Counted from the stretch's first letter, positions 8,092 through 15,886 are shown. The stretch: 64,000 nt of DNA from Paractinoplanes ferrugineus (GCF_016862195.1 NZ_BOMM01000055.1:1-64000); one strand, 5' to 3'. The notes: generated from the sequence alone by a model not told the origin. Numbers and translations: made by a program.

Positions 8092-8259
8092 ATGACCATC
8101 TTCGACGTCGACATCGACGCCCATGCGGGTGGCCCAGCGTCAAACCGGCAGGCGTCACACCCCCCGGCGTCCGACGGCCCGATGTCGAGCAGCCCGATGT
8201 CAAGCAGCCCGATGTCAAGCAGCCCGATGTCAAGCAGCCCGGCGTCGAGCGGCCGATGA
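8092..8259 (+). CDS. Small hypothetical protein with MSSSP repeats
   Basis: A 55-residue ORF starting MTIFDVDIDAHAGG and ending in four Met-Ser-Ser-Ser-Pro units encoded by 15-bp DNA repeats. Its TGA overlaps the ATG of the DUF429 gene (ATGA at 8256-8259), which suggests translational coupling. A TAGTCT hexamer six bases before the ATG would give a leaderless transcript. No homologue is recognised. It may be a real small protein, a leader peptide that feeds ribosomes to the next gene, or the decayed 5' part of a larger gene. The repeat copy number is probably variable. Confidence 0.45.
   Translation: MTIFDVDIDAHAGGPASNRQASHPPASDGPMSSSPMSSSPMSSSPMSSSPASSGR
8181..8255 (+). repeat. 15-bp tandem repeat just before the DUF429 start codon
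   Basis: Five units: gatgtcgagcagccc, three identical copies of gatgtcaagcagccc, and a diverged ggcgtcgagcggccg that abuts the ATG at 8256. Each unit contains an ATG in the frame of the small upstream ORF. Confidence 0.85.
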
Positions 8260-8933
8260 GCATTCACGTCATCGGCGTCGACGCGTACGCGCTCGGATGG
8301 GTGGGCGTCGAGCTGCGCGACGGTGTCTTCGGCCGGGCCGTCCTCGCCGCCTCGCTCTACGAGATCGTCGCCAACAGCTCGGGCGCGGCCGTCATCGGCG
8401 TCGACATCCCCCTCGGCATGCTCCCCGACAAGTGGCGCTCGGCCGACACGCTCGCCGCCGACCAGCTCGGACCGCGCCGCGGCAGCATCTTCCGGGTGCC
8501 GCCCCGGCAGGTGTGGATGGAGGCCGACTTCACCGCGGCCAACCGGCTCTGCCGCGAGCTCACCGGGGCCGGCCTCAGCCGGCAGAGCTGGGCCTTGCGG
8601 CCCAAGCTCCTCGAGGCCAACGCGATCTGGGAACGGCATCCGGGGCTGCTCTTCGAGGCGCACCCGGAGGTCTCGTTCCGCACGATGGCCGGCGAGCCGC
8701 TGCCGCACGCCAAGAAGACGTGGGCCGGGCAGGCGCGCCGCCGCGATCTGCTCGCCCGCAACGGCATCGTGCTGCCCGACCAGATCGGACCGGCCGGCCA
8801 GGCCCCGCCGGACGACATCCTGGACGCGGCCGCGGTGGCCTGGTCGGCGCACCGGATGGCGACGGGCACGGCGCTGAGCCACCCGTCACCGCCGGAGGAG
8901 AACAACGGCTCCAAGATCGCCATCTGGTACTGA
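8256..8933 (+). CDS. DUF429 family protein (predicted RNase H-like fold)
   Basis: A 225-residue protein beginning VIGVDAYALGWVG, with GVDIPLGM, RVPPRQVWMEADFTAAN, FEAHPEVSFRTMAGEPL and a closing DDILDAAAVAWSAHRM. These are hallmarks of DUF429 proteins, which are predicted from fold comparison to be RNase H-like nucleases; the activity is unproven. The conserved acidic residues (the Asp in GVDA, in GVDIP and in DDILDAA) are present. The start was placed at the ATG directly before the conserved beta-strand. It overlaps the small repeat ORF by 4 bp and lacks a strong ribosome binding site, consistent with coupling. It faces proC. Confidence 0.85.
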   Translation: MSIHVIGVDAYALGWVGVELRDGVFGRAVLAASLYEIVANSSGAAVIGVDIPLGMLPDKWRSADTLAADQLGPRRGSIFRVPPRQVWMEADFTAANRLCRELTGAGLSRQSWALRPKLLEANAIWERHPGLLFEAHPEVSFRTMAGEPLPHAKKTWAGQARRRDLLARNGIVLPDQIGPAGQAPPDDILDAAAVAWSAHRMATGTALSHPSPPEENNGSKIAIWY

Positions 8934-8997
8934 GACTGCCCAGCACCGGACCGCCCAACACTGGACCGCCCAGCACCGGCGCTTTCGGGTGCCGGGG

Positions 8998-9822
8998 CTA
9001 TCTGGTGGGCGCGGCCATCTGCGTGGCGATCTCGGCGGCGCGGTTGCGGGCCGCTTCCAGGGCGTCGAGGAAAGCGGCGCGTACGCCGTGCTTCTCGAGC
9101 TCCCGGATGGCCGACGCGGTCGTGCCCGCCGGGGAGGTGACCGCCTCGCGCAGCTTCACCGGGTGCTCGCCGGAGTCGCGCAGCATCATCGCCGAGCCGA
9201 CGACGGTCTGCACCATGAGATCCTGCGCGACGTGGCGCGGCAGGCCGAGCAGGATGCCGGCGTCGATCATGGCCTCGACCAGCAGGTAGAAGTAGGCCGG
9301 GCCGGAACCGGACAGCGCGGTCACGGCGTCCTGCTGCGATTCGGGTACGCGCATCGTGCGCCCGACCGGCCGGAAGATCTCCTCGGTGAGGGCGAGGTGT
9401 TCCTCGGTCGCGTACGGCCCCGGGGAGATCGCCGTCATCGCCTCGTCGACCAGCGCCGGGGTGTTCGTCATGACCCGGACCACCGGGATGCCGCCGGGCA
9501 GCCGCTCGGCGAAGAAGCTGGTCGGCAGGCCGGCGCAGAGCGACACGACCAGTTTGCCCGGGGGCACCTTCATCCCGAAGTCGTCGAGCAGCTTCGCCGC
9601 ATCCTGCGGCTTGACCGCGATCAGCAGCACGTCGGCCTGGGTGACGGCGGTCAGGTTGAGCACGGGACGGATGCCGTAGCGCTCGGCCAGCTCGGCGGCA
9701 CGCTCGGGGCGGCGCGTGGTGGCCAGCAGCCGGGCGGCCGGCCAGCCGGAGCGCAGCAGTCCGGACAGGACCACCTCACCGAGTTTGCCCGCGCCGATCA
9801 CGGCGACACTGTGCTCTGTCAT
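8998..9822 (-). CDS. proC: Pyrroline-5-carboxylate reductase
   Basis: A 274-residue NAD(P)H-dependent reductase making L-proline, the last step of proline synthesis. It has the Rossmann start VAVIGAGKLGEVVLSGL, VLLIAVKPQDAAKLL, VVSLCAGLP, VVRVMTNTPALV and the family signature AVTALSGSGPAYFYLLVEAMIDAG. The ATG at 9822 was chosen because homology begins there and AAAGGG lies just upstream; the upstream in-frame extension would translate a repeat array and a terminator stem. It stands apart from pfkA, which ends 124 bp upstream behind its own terminator. Confidence 0.95.
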   Translation of the reverse strand: MTEHSVAVIGAGKLGEVVLSGLLRSGWPAARLLATTRRPERAAELAERYGIRPVLNLTAVTQADVLLIAVKPQDAAKLLDDFGMKVPPGKLVVSLCAGLPTSFFAERLPGGIPVVRVMTNTPALVDEAMTAISPGPYATEEHLALTEEIFRPVGRTMRVPESQQDAVTALSGSGPAYFYLLVEAMIDAGILLGLPRHVAQDLMVQTVVGSAMMLRDSGEHPVKLREAVTSPAGTTASAIRELEKHGVRAAFLDALEAARNRAAEIATQMAAPTR

Positions 9823-9841
9823 TTCGCCCTTTCCGGAGAAC

Positions 9842-9900
9842 GATGCGCCGGTGCCAGGAGAGCTGCGCCGGGCCAAGAGAGCTGCGCCGGTGCCAAGAGA
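9842..9900. repeat. About 20-bp tandem repeat upstream of proC
   Basis: Three units of the form g(a/c)tgcgccggtgccaagaga with lengths 20, 19 and 20 bp, the middle one missing a T. The one-base indel shows the array is not under coding constraint. It lies between the pfkA terminator and the proC ribosome binding site. Confidence 0.75.
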
Positions 9901-9902
9901 AC

Positions 9903-9927
9903 AGGGAGCGGCCGTCGGCCGCTCCCT
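9903..9927 (-). terminator. 12-bp stem terminator after pfkA
   Basis: The arms at 9903-9914 and 9916-9927 form a perfect 12-bp inverted repeat around one central base, 19 bp past the pfkA stop. In RNA the innermost pairs would open to form the loop. There is no long U-tract. Confidence 0.7.
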
Positions 9928-9945
9928 CGTCCCCAAAACGCCGGC

Positions 9946-10974
9946 TCAGCTACCGAAGAAGACCTCGGCCTCTTCGTAGCGGGAGAGCGGGACGGTCTTG
10001 AGCTCGCCGGTGCCTTCGATGAGCGGCACGCGGACGATGTCGGTGCCCCGCAGCGCCATCATCTTACCGAAGTCGCCCTCGTGGACGGCGTCAATCGCCT
10101 GCAGGCCGAACCGGGTCGCGAGGACGCGGTCGAAGGCGGTCGGGGTGCCACCGCGCTGGATGTGACCGAGGACGACCGTACGGGCCTCCTTGCCGGTCTT
10201 CTCCTCCAGCTGCTCGGCGAGCCACTGGCCGATGCCGCCGAGGCGCACGTGGCCGAACGAGTCGAGCTCCTGGTTGTGCAGCACCATCTGGCCCTCGAGC
10301 GGCTGGGCGCCCTCGGCGACCACGACGATCGGCGCGTACTCGACCTGGAAGCGCTTGGTCACGTAGGTGGCGACCTGCTCCACGTCGAAGTTGCGCTCGG
10401 GCAGCAGGATCACGTTGGCGCCACCGGCGAGGCCGGCGTGCAGCGCGATCCAGCCGGCGTGCCGGCCCATGACCTCGACGACGAGGGTGCGGTGGTGCGA
10501 CTCGGCGGTGGTGTGCAGCCGGTCGATCGCCTCCATGGCGATGTTCACCGCGGTGTCGAAGCCGAAGGTGTAGTCGGTGGCGTTGAGGTCGTTGTCGATC
10601 GTCTTGGGTACGCCGACCACGTTGACGCCGAGGTCGTTGAGCTTGGTGGCGACGCCGAGGGTGTCCTCGCCGCCGATCGCCACGAGGGCGTCGACGCCCT
10701 GCTCGGCCAGGTTGGCCTTGATCCGGTCGACACCACCGTCGATCTTGAACGGGTTGGTGCGCGAGGAGCCCAGGATGGTGCCGCCGCGCGGCAGGATGCC
10801 ACGCACCTCAGCGATGCCGAGCGGCTTCGTCAGACCCTCCAGGGGGCCCTTCCAGCCGTCGCGGAATCCGACGAACTCGTGACCGTACGCGGCGACGCCC
10901 TTGCGGACCACCGCCCGGATCACCGCGTTGAGACCGGGGCAGTCGCCGCCGCCGGTGAGCACGCCGATACGCAT
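9946..10974 (-). CDS. pfkA: 6-phosphofructokinase, probably PPi-dependent type
   Basis: A 342-residue group III phosphofructokinase converting fructose 6-phosphate to fructose 1,6-bisphosphate. Seen: LTGGGDCPGLNAVIR, GGTILGSSRTNP, AIGGEDTLG, GVPKTIDNDL with the catalytic Asp, EVMGRHAGWIAL and LGHIQRGGTPTAFDRV. The residues that set the phosphoryl donor are Asp104 (in GGED) and Lys124 (in PKTIDND). In characterised actinomycete enzymes (Amycolatopsis methanolica) this pair marks pyrophosphate-dependent PFK, while ATP enzymes have Gly at the first position. The donor is therefore inferred to be PPi. It starts at ATG with GGGAGGA upstream and has its own terminator. Confidence 0.95.
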   Translation of the reverse strand: MRIGVLTGGGDCPGLNAVIRAVVRKGVAAYGHEFVGFRDGWKGPLEGLTKPLGIAEVRGILPRGGTILGSSRTNPFKIDGGVDRIKANLAEQGVDALVAIGGEDTLGVATKLNDLGVNVVGVPKTIDNDLNATDYTFGFDTAVNIAMEAIDRLHTTAESHHRTLVVEVMGRHAGWIALHAGLAGGANVILLPERNFDVEQVATYVTKRFQVEYAPIVVVAEGAQPLEGQMVLHNQELDSFGHVRLGGIGQWLAEQLEEKTGKEARTVVLGHIQRGGTPTAFDRVLATRFGLQAIDAVHEGDFGKMMALRGTDIVRVPLIEGTGELKTVPLSRYEEAEVFFGS

Positions 10975-11119
10975 GATTTGCTCGTCCTCCCTGTTCAGGT
11001 ACGAGAAGCAGATAGCCCGTCGAGCCCCAGGGAGCGAGTAGTCGGCAGCGTTGCCGGGCCCGGGGCGGGCCGCAAACCGAACTTTAGCGGCCCGGCTCGC
11101 AGCGCCCCGAAGCGCCCCG

Positions 11120-11632
11120 CTACAGCCGGACTGTTTCGTTCTCGCCCGCGTCCGGAGTCTTTCCGGTCACGGCCGCCTTGGCGTAGCCCAGCATCGTGAC
11201 GACCTTGGAGCTGTGCGCCGCCGCCCAGTACTCGGCGGTGTCCGCCTCCACCTTGACCAGCGTAAGCCCCGGGGTCTCGAGCCCGTCCGGGAACCACGCT
11301 TTCAGCGGCGCGCTCCAGAGTTCCCGGGCCTTCGCCGGGTCGTCGGTGCGCACGGCCGCACCCGAGATGGAGATCCAGTTGTTCTGCTTCTGGTCGCTGA
11401 AGGCCACGTTCACCTGCGGGTTCAACCCGATCTCGGTGACCAGGTCGGCGTCGGCGTAGGTGAAGAACCACAGGTCGCCGTCGAACTCGACGTCCTGCAG
11501 GGCCATCGGGCGGCTCACGTGCTTGCCGTCGGCCGTCATCGTGGTGAGCATGCAGATGCGCGCGTCGGCGATCATCTGCTTGACCTTCTCGCGCCGGTCC
11601 TGCTCGGTGCTGTCCTGCCTGGTGTCAGTCAT
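11120..11632 (-). CDS. Pyridoxamine 5'-phosphate oxidase-like stress protein
   Basis: A 170-residue split-barrel flavin-binding protein resembling general stress protein 26. Seen: REKVKQMIADARICMLTTMTADGKHVSRPMALQDVEFDGDLWFFTYADADLV with an FMN-type RPM motif, then VNVAFSDQKQNNWISISG. The C-terminus differs from true PdxH, so a role in vitamin B6 synthesis is unlikely; family members bind FMN, F420 or heme. Start chosen at MTDTRQDST with GGGGAA upstream. The pfkA gene lies downstream on the same strand but after a gap of about 145 bp. Confidence 0.8.
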   Translation of the reverse strand: MTDTRQDSTEQDRREKVKQMIADARICMLTTMTADGKHVSRPMALQDVEFDGDLWFFTYADADLVTEIGLNPQVNVAFSDQKQNNWISISGAAVRTDDPAKARELWSAPLKAWFPDGLETPGLTLVKVEADTAEYWAAAHSSKVVTMLGYAKAAVTGKTPDAGENETVRL

Positions 11633-11673
11633 GACGTCGCTTTTCCCCGGGAGACGCAGCTCAACCCCCGGAC

Positions 11674-12162
11674 CTAGGCACCCATGGCGTTCCAGCGGGC
11701 GAGGTTGTGCCGGGCGTCGACCAGGGCGTCGTGCCGGCCGGCCATGCTCGGCAGGTGCGGGCGGCCCTTGTCGTCCCACAGCTGGCGCAGGTCCTTGGTG
11801 AAACGCGGGATCTCCCGGGGCAGGGCCGGCATGGCCCCCCACAGCTGGGCGAGGGCGACATGGTCGTACGCGGCGAACCACGCCCACAGCTCCATCTGCT
11901 CGCCGCGGTCGCGGACCGGCTCCATCAGGAACTCGAAGAGGTCGTCGCGGATGCGCTCGCGGGAGCGCCACGCCTTGTCGGAGGGGGAGGGCAGCTTGTC
12001 GAGGACGTTGCGGCGCACCCACGGGATCGCCCGGGTGTCGTCGAACTCGGTGCTGACCGCGTAGAACTCGCGGCCGAACTCGTCGACGACGCCGATCGAC
12101 ACCAGGTCGACCAGGCGGCCGTCCTCGATGAACTCGCAGTCGTAGAAATAGCGGTAAACCAT
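11674..12162 (-). CDS. RNase AS-type 3'-5' exoribonuclease
   Basis: A 162-residue DEDDh-family exonuclease. The N-terminus RYFYDCEFIEDGRLVDLVSIGVVDEFGREFYAVSTEFD matches the mycobacterial RNase AS (Rv2179c, from memory), an exoribonuclease specific for adenylate-containing RNA. Acidic residues for two metals are seen in YDCEF, in AAYDHVAL and in the HDALVDA motif with its His. Start chosen at MVYRYFYD with GAGG 9 nt upstream; an ATG three codons earlier has no room for a ribosome binding site. In M. tuberculosis this gene adjoins aroG; here they are separated by about 5 kb. Confidence 0.85.
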   Translation of the reverse strand: MVYRYFYDCEFIEDGRLVDLVSIGVVDEFGREFYAVSTEFDDTRAIPWVRRNVLDKLPSPSDKAWRSRERIRDDLFEFLMEPVRDRGEQMELWAWFAAYDHVALAQLWGAMPALPREIPRFTKDLRQLWDDKGRPHLPSMAGRHDALVDARHNLARWNAMGA

Positions 12163-12258
12163 CGTGTCCATCCTCGCCCATGGTCATCCGGCCGCTGACT
12201 CCAGGGCCGGACCTGCTCGCCCAGGATCCTCCGGCATCACGGTCGGCCGGCATCACGG

Positions 12259-13113
12259 TCAGCCGGCCGCCGCTTCCAGAGCCTTCCGCGCGCAGCGGAG
12301 CATCTTGCGGTTGCCGCGGCGGGCGGCGCGGTCGGCGCAGACCGCCCACCTCAGGCGTACCAGCACGGGCAGGGCGGCGTCGAGTTCGTCCCGGCGCACC
12401 GGGCCGGCCGCGAGGTAACCGTCGATCAGGTCGGCGGCGTGGTCCGGTCCCCCGGCGTAGCCGACGGCGGCGGCCACGTCGTACACCAGCGGGCCGACGG
12501 CACTGGCTCCGCAGTTGAGCAGTCCGGCCCGGCCGGTGCTCGGGTCGACCACGAAACTGGCGGGTGCGGGGTCGCCGTGCAGCACCCCGTACGTCAATCG
12601 GTCGGTGACGGTGAGGCGGGTGGCCGCGCCGACCGCGCCGGCGACGGCGCCGCGGAGCCAGGGCTCCGCGGACAGATGTTCGGCGGCGGGGTCGAGCGGC
12701 TGCCACGGGCGCAGGCCGGGGTGGTGGAAATGCTGCAGCGCCTTGTGTACGACGCCGAGCCGGTCCCCCCACCACTGCTGGTCGATCGGGTCGCCGCCGT
12801 CCAGGGGCCGGCCCGGCACCCGGCGCAAAAGGGACAATGCCCCGGCGTCGGTCCGCGCGGTGAGGCCGCCGCCCAGGGTGCGCACCGGCTCGCCGGCCGC
12901 GATGTCCCGCAGGCGCAGGTGTTCGGCGGCGATCAGGCCGGCCTCCACCGGCTGGCGGTCGCCCGGTTCGGCGAGCCGGCAGACGTAGCGTTCCGGGCCG
13001 GCTGTCACCTCCCATCCGCGGGAGATCAGCTCGGTGGGCAACGCGCTGATCGCGCTGGGCAGCAGATGCCACTGATCGCGCAAAGTGGATAGAACAAGTT
13101 TGTCGTCCGGCAC
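12259..13113 (-). CDS. Aminoglycoside phosphotransferase-fold protein, degenerate active site
   Basis: A 284-residue protein of the APH/choline kinase fold. The C-lobe has YGVLHGDPAPASFVVD and AGLLNCGASAVGPLVYDVAAAVGY. In active members these read HGDxxxxN and (I/V)(I/L)D(W/F). Here the catalytic-loop Asn is Ser and the metal-binding Asp is Asn, while HGD itself is kept. It is thus probably a pseudokinase or an enzyme with altered chemistry. The GTG at 13113 was chosen since the residues upstream look unconserved, but a GTG at 13170 is also open. It is divergent from the Crp-type gene. Substrate unknown. Confidence 0.7.
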   Translation of the reverse strand: MPDDKLVLSTLRDQWHLLPSAISALPTELISRGWEVTAGPERYVCRLAEPGDRQPVEAGLIAAEHLRLRDIAAGEPVRTLGGGLTARTDAGALSLLRRVPGRPLDGGDPIDQQWWGDRLGVVHKALQHFHHPGLRPWQPLDPAAEHLSAEPWLRGAVAGAVGAATRLTVTDRLTYGVLHGDPAPASFVVDPSTGRAGLLNCGASAVGPLVYDVAAAVGYAGGPDHAADLIDGYLAAGPVRRDELDAALPVLVRLRWAVCADRAARRGNRKMLRCARKALEAAAG

Positions 13114-13367
13114 GGCGGGAGTATCCCGGCGATCGACCGCGATCAGACGGACAAGGAGGGCGACAATCACGCTTGGCTATAGGGAGGTTTACAGATAGCG
13201 ACCGGCGCGACATGATCGTACGAGGCATTCACGGGTCGCCCGCACCTTTCCTGATCGGAGATGGCGCTCGAGGACTTGTTCGTGCTATTAGTGATCGTTC
13301 GCGTCGAGGGGCCGACGCCGGCCGGGGGGGCCTACGGCGCGGTCCCCACCGGGGGAGGGATAGCGCC

Positions 13368-14060
13368 GTGGACCATCGGTTGCCGGATTCCGGCGACGCG
13401 CTCGCCGGCGTGGAGATGTTCGCCGGCCTGGAGCCGGAAGTGCGGCAACGGGTGATCGCCACCGCCGTCCCGCGCACGTACCGCAAAGGACAGATCCTTT
13501 TCGTCGAACACGATCCCGGCGAGTCCCTGATCATCCTGAAGCGCGGCGCCGTCGCGATCTTCCGCACCGCCCCGACCGGGGAGCGCGCGGTCCTCACCGT
13601 GGTCCGCCCGCCCGACGTGCTCGGCGAGGTGTCCCTTCTGGACGCGTCGACCCGCAGCACCTCGGCCGAGGCGATCGAGGACTGTCAGGCGCTGACCATC
13701 TCGCGGGCGGCGTTCATGGACCTGGTGCATTCCAACCCGCGCATCCTGGACGCGGTGATGCGCTCGGTGGGCGCGTTGATAAGGCGTCTCACCGAGCAGA
13801 ACACCGACCACGTGTTCCTCGACCTGCCCGGCCGGGTGGCCAAGACGCTGGTGCGGCTGGCCGGCGAGAGCCAGGCTCCGATGATCACGATCGAGCTCAA
13901 CCAGAGTCAGCTGGCCGAGATGGCGGGCGGTTCCCGGCAGAGCGTCAACCAGGCGATCGGGTCGTTCGCGAGCCGCGGCTGGTTGCGCACCGAGGGCCGC
14001 CGCATCGTGGTCACCGACCTTCAGGCGTTGCGGCGTCGAGCGGGGATGACGGTGTCCTGA
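13368..14060 (+). CDS. Crp/Fnr-family transcriptional regulator
   Basis: A 230-residue regulator with an N-terminal cyclic-nucleotide-binding-like domain and a C-terminal winged helix. The sensor half shows MFAGLEPEVRQRVIATAVPRTYRKGQILFVEHDPGESLIILKRG and DVLGEVSLLD. The HTH reads NQSQLAEMAGGSRQSVNQAIGSFASRGWL. The canonical cAMP-binding Arg-Ser of CRP is not at the expected spot (STRSTSAEA instead), so the effector is uncertain. The GTG at 13368 has GGGGGAGGGA 7 nt upstream, which decides the start over an in-frame one at 13173. Its last 50 bp overlap the end of plsC on the other strand. Confidence 0.88.
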   Translation: MDHRLPDSGDALAGVEMFAGLEPEVRQRVIATAVPRTYRKGQILFVEHDPGESLIILKRGAVAIFRTAPTGERAVLTVVRPPDVLGEVSLLDASTRSTSAEAIEDCQALTISRAAFMDLVHSNPRILDAVMRSVGALIRRLTEQNTDHVFLDLPGRVAKTLVRLAGESQAPMITIELNQSQLAEMAGGSRQSVNQAIGSFASRGWLRTEGRRIVVTDLQALRRRAGMTVS

Positions 14061-14790
14061 CCGCGCCGACGGGAGCGGCGGGAGCGGGCGGAGTGGCCGG
14101 GGCCGGCCTCGGCGCCTCGATCGAGGTCTTCAGCTTGCCGGCGTAGACGTCCACGTACTCCCGGCCGGACAGCGCCATCAGCTCGTACATGATCTCGTCG
14201 GTGATCGCCCGTTCGACGAAGCGGTCACCGCGCGAGTCGGCGTACCGCGAGAAGTCGAGGGCGGGCCCGAACCTCATCCGGACCCGCCGGATCTTGGGGA
14301 TGAGGGTGCCGGTCGGCTGGATCTCGTCGGTGTTGAGCAGCGCCACCGGCACCACCTTGGCCCCGCTCTCCAGGGCCAGCCGCGCCACCCCGGTCTTGCC
14401 GCGGTAGAGGCGGCCGTCGGGTGAGCGGGTGCCCTCCGGATAGATGCCGGCGACGCCGCCCGCACGCAGCACCCGCAGCAGCGTGTCCAGGGCCGCCTGG
14501 GCCGCCCTGCCCCCCGAACGGTCGACCGGGATGGTGCCGGTGGCGAGGAAGAACTGCCGCATCAGGCGGCCTTTGACGCCCCGGCCGGTGAAGTATTCGG
14601 CTTTCGCGACGAACGTCACCCGGCGGCCGACCATCAGGGGTGTGAAGATCGAGTCGGAGAAGGAAAGGTGATTGCAGGCCAGGATCACCGGTCCGGAATC
14701 GGGCACGTTCTCCCGGCCGCGCACGTCGGGGCGAAACAGGACGCGCAGGAGCGGCCCGAGAACCACGTACTTGAGCAGCCAGTAGAACAC
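14011..14790 (-). CDS. plsC: 1-acyl-sn-glycerol-3-phosphate acyltransferase (PlsC family)
   Basis: A 259-residue membrane-associated acyltransferase that makes phosphatidic acid from lysophosphatidate. The catalytic NHxxxxD motif is NHLSFSD, followed by VAKAEYFTGRGVKGRLMRQFF and the substrate-binding YPEGTRSPDGRLYRGKTG. The N-terminal hydrophobic segment anchors it. The C-terminal 35 residues are Pro/Ala-rich and unconserved; they are encoded in the 50 bp that overlap the Crp-type gene and just beyond. GTG start with AAAGGA upstream. A PlsC-type gene sits in the same syntenic block in Mycobacterium (from memory). Confidence 0.9.
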   Translation of the reverse strand: MFYWLLKYVVLGPLLRVLFRPDVRGRENVPDSGPVILACNHLSFSDSIFTPLMVGRRVTFVAKAEYFTGRGVKGRLMRQFFLATGTIPVDRSGGRAAQAALDTLLRVLRAGGVAGIYPEGTRSPDGRLYRGKTGVARLALESGAKVVPVALLNTDEIQPTGTLIPKIRRVRMRFGPALDFSRYADSRGDRFVERAITDEIMYELMALSGREYVDVYAGKLKTSIEAPRPAPATPPAPAAPVGAVRTPSSPLDAATPEGR

Positions 14791-14938
14791 GGGTGTCCTT
14801 TACCGGATAGATCGGACATCTGAAACATCGGGTCGCAGAGGAAGCGTACGAAGCGGGACGGCGCGCCACAACGCACTCCCGCAACTGGTACTTCGCGTGT
14901 CACCATTCAAGGCACGGTCGGCGAGGGAGTGTGCAGGG

Positions 14939-15820
14939 GTGACAGCGGGTGGCGCCCGCCGAGGGCGGCGGGACAACGGGATCGACGCGGCCGACTTCGC
15001 TGTGGCCGGCGACGTCGACCCGCGCATTGGTGAGCATCTGCTCGACGTGCTCCAGGCCGTCGGCATCGGGGCATATCTGCAGCCCACCGCCGACCTCAAT
15101 CCGATTCTGCGGGCCACCACGCTGCCCGCCCGGCCGACCGACCGGCTCTACGTCGACCGCGCCCACCTCGACGTCGCCCGCGAGCACCTGCACAAGGTGA
15201 CCGGCGGGGCACCGCCCACCCCGCCGCCCGACCCGACCGCCGCGCCCGCGCGGGAGCCGGACATCGAGGCCGAGTGGGCCAAGATCGTGGCGGGCTTCCA
15301 CGCGCCCGTCGACCCGACCGCGGCGCCGTGGCCCGCGTCCGAGGGGCTCCCGGCCGAGCCGGCGCCACCCCCGCCGCCCACCGGGACCGATCCGGTCAAC
15401 CAGGGCCGCCGCCGCACCGACCCCGCCCCGGCCGACCCCAACCGGGCCGACCCCAACCGGGCCGACCTGACCCCGGCCGACCTGACCCCGGCCGGCCCGA
15501 CCCCGGGCGAGCCGACGCTCATCGACGGCCTCGACACGTTCGGTGCCGACCTCGAGGACGACGACGAGGACGAGGACGAGCGGTACGTTCCGCCGCCTCC
15601 CCCGCCGCTGCCGCGCATCTCGAAGTACGCGGTGATGGGACTGCTCGGCGTGACGGTCGGGTTCGTGCTGTTCCTGTTCCCGACCCTGCTGCCGATCGCG
15701 CAGGACTACGCGACGGTGCTCGGGTTCGCCGCGATCGTCTCCGGGGCGGCCATGCTGGTCTGGCGGCTGCGGTCGGGTGACGACGAGGACGACGACTACG
15801 ACGACGGCGCGGTCGTCTGA
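14939..15820 (+). CDS. DUF308-like membrane protein with disordered middle
   Basis: A 293-residue protein in three parts. An N-terminal domain of about 90 residues begins GIDAADFAVAGDVDPRIGEHLLDVLQ and contains a RLYVDRAHLDVAREHL strand/helix. A Pro/Ala/Asp-rich linker follows, with ADPNRADPNRADLTPADLTPAGPTP repeats and an EDDDEDEDE acid run. Two transmembrane helices (YAVMGLLGVTVGFVLFLF and a second) and an acidic tail end it. Conserved in actinobacteria as a protein of unknown function. The GTG at 14939 was chosen for position; an upstream ATG at 14897 is possible. Divergent from plsC. Confidence 0.72.
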   Translation: MTAGGARRGRRDNGIDAADFAVAGDVDPRIGEHLLDVLQAVGIGAYLQPTADLNPILRATTLPARPTDRLYVDRAHLDVAREHLHKVTGGAPPTPPPDPTAAPAREPDIEAEWAKIVAGFHAPVDPTAAPWPASEGLPAEPAPPPPPTGTDPVNQGRRRTDPAPADPNRADPNRADLTPADLTPAGPTPGEPTLIDGLDTFGADLEDDDEDEDERYVPPPPPPLPRISKYAVMGLLGVTVGFVLFLFPTLLPIAQDYATVLGFAAIVSGAAMLVWRLRSGDDEDDDYDDGAVV

Positions 15821-15886
15821 TTCGGCCCGGCCAGTGATTCGGCCCGGCCAGTGATTCGGCCCGGCCAGTGATTCGGCCCGGCCAGT
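15819..15886. repeat. 17-bp tandem repeat, four perfect units
   Basis: gattcggcccggccagt occurs four times head to tail, starting within the stop codon of the DUF308-like gene and ending 55 bp before otsA. The unit length is not a multiple of three, so it is a true intergenic repeat. Each unit contains the self-complementary core ggcccggcc-like GC run. Confidence 0.9.

Noticed and set aside
8181..8255. Possible CRISPR-like array
   Set aside because: Units are contiguous 15-mers with no spacers and no cas genes nearby; the same holds for the other arrays in the window.
8941..9000. Terminator between DUF429 and proC
   Set aside because: Only a 5-bp stem (ccggc/gccgg) and imperfect 15-bp direct repeats were found, too weak to call.
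8989..11199. 736-codon plus-strand ORF
   Set aside because: Antisense of proC and pfkA; it also runs through two terminator-like structures.
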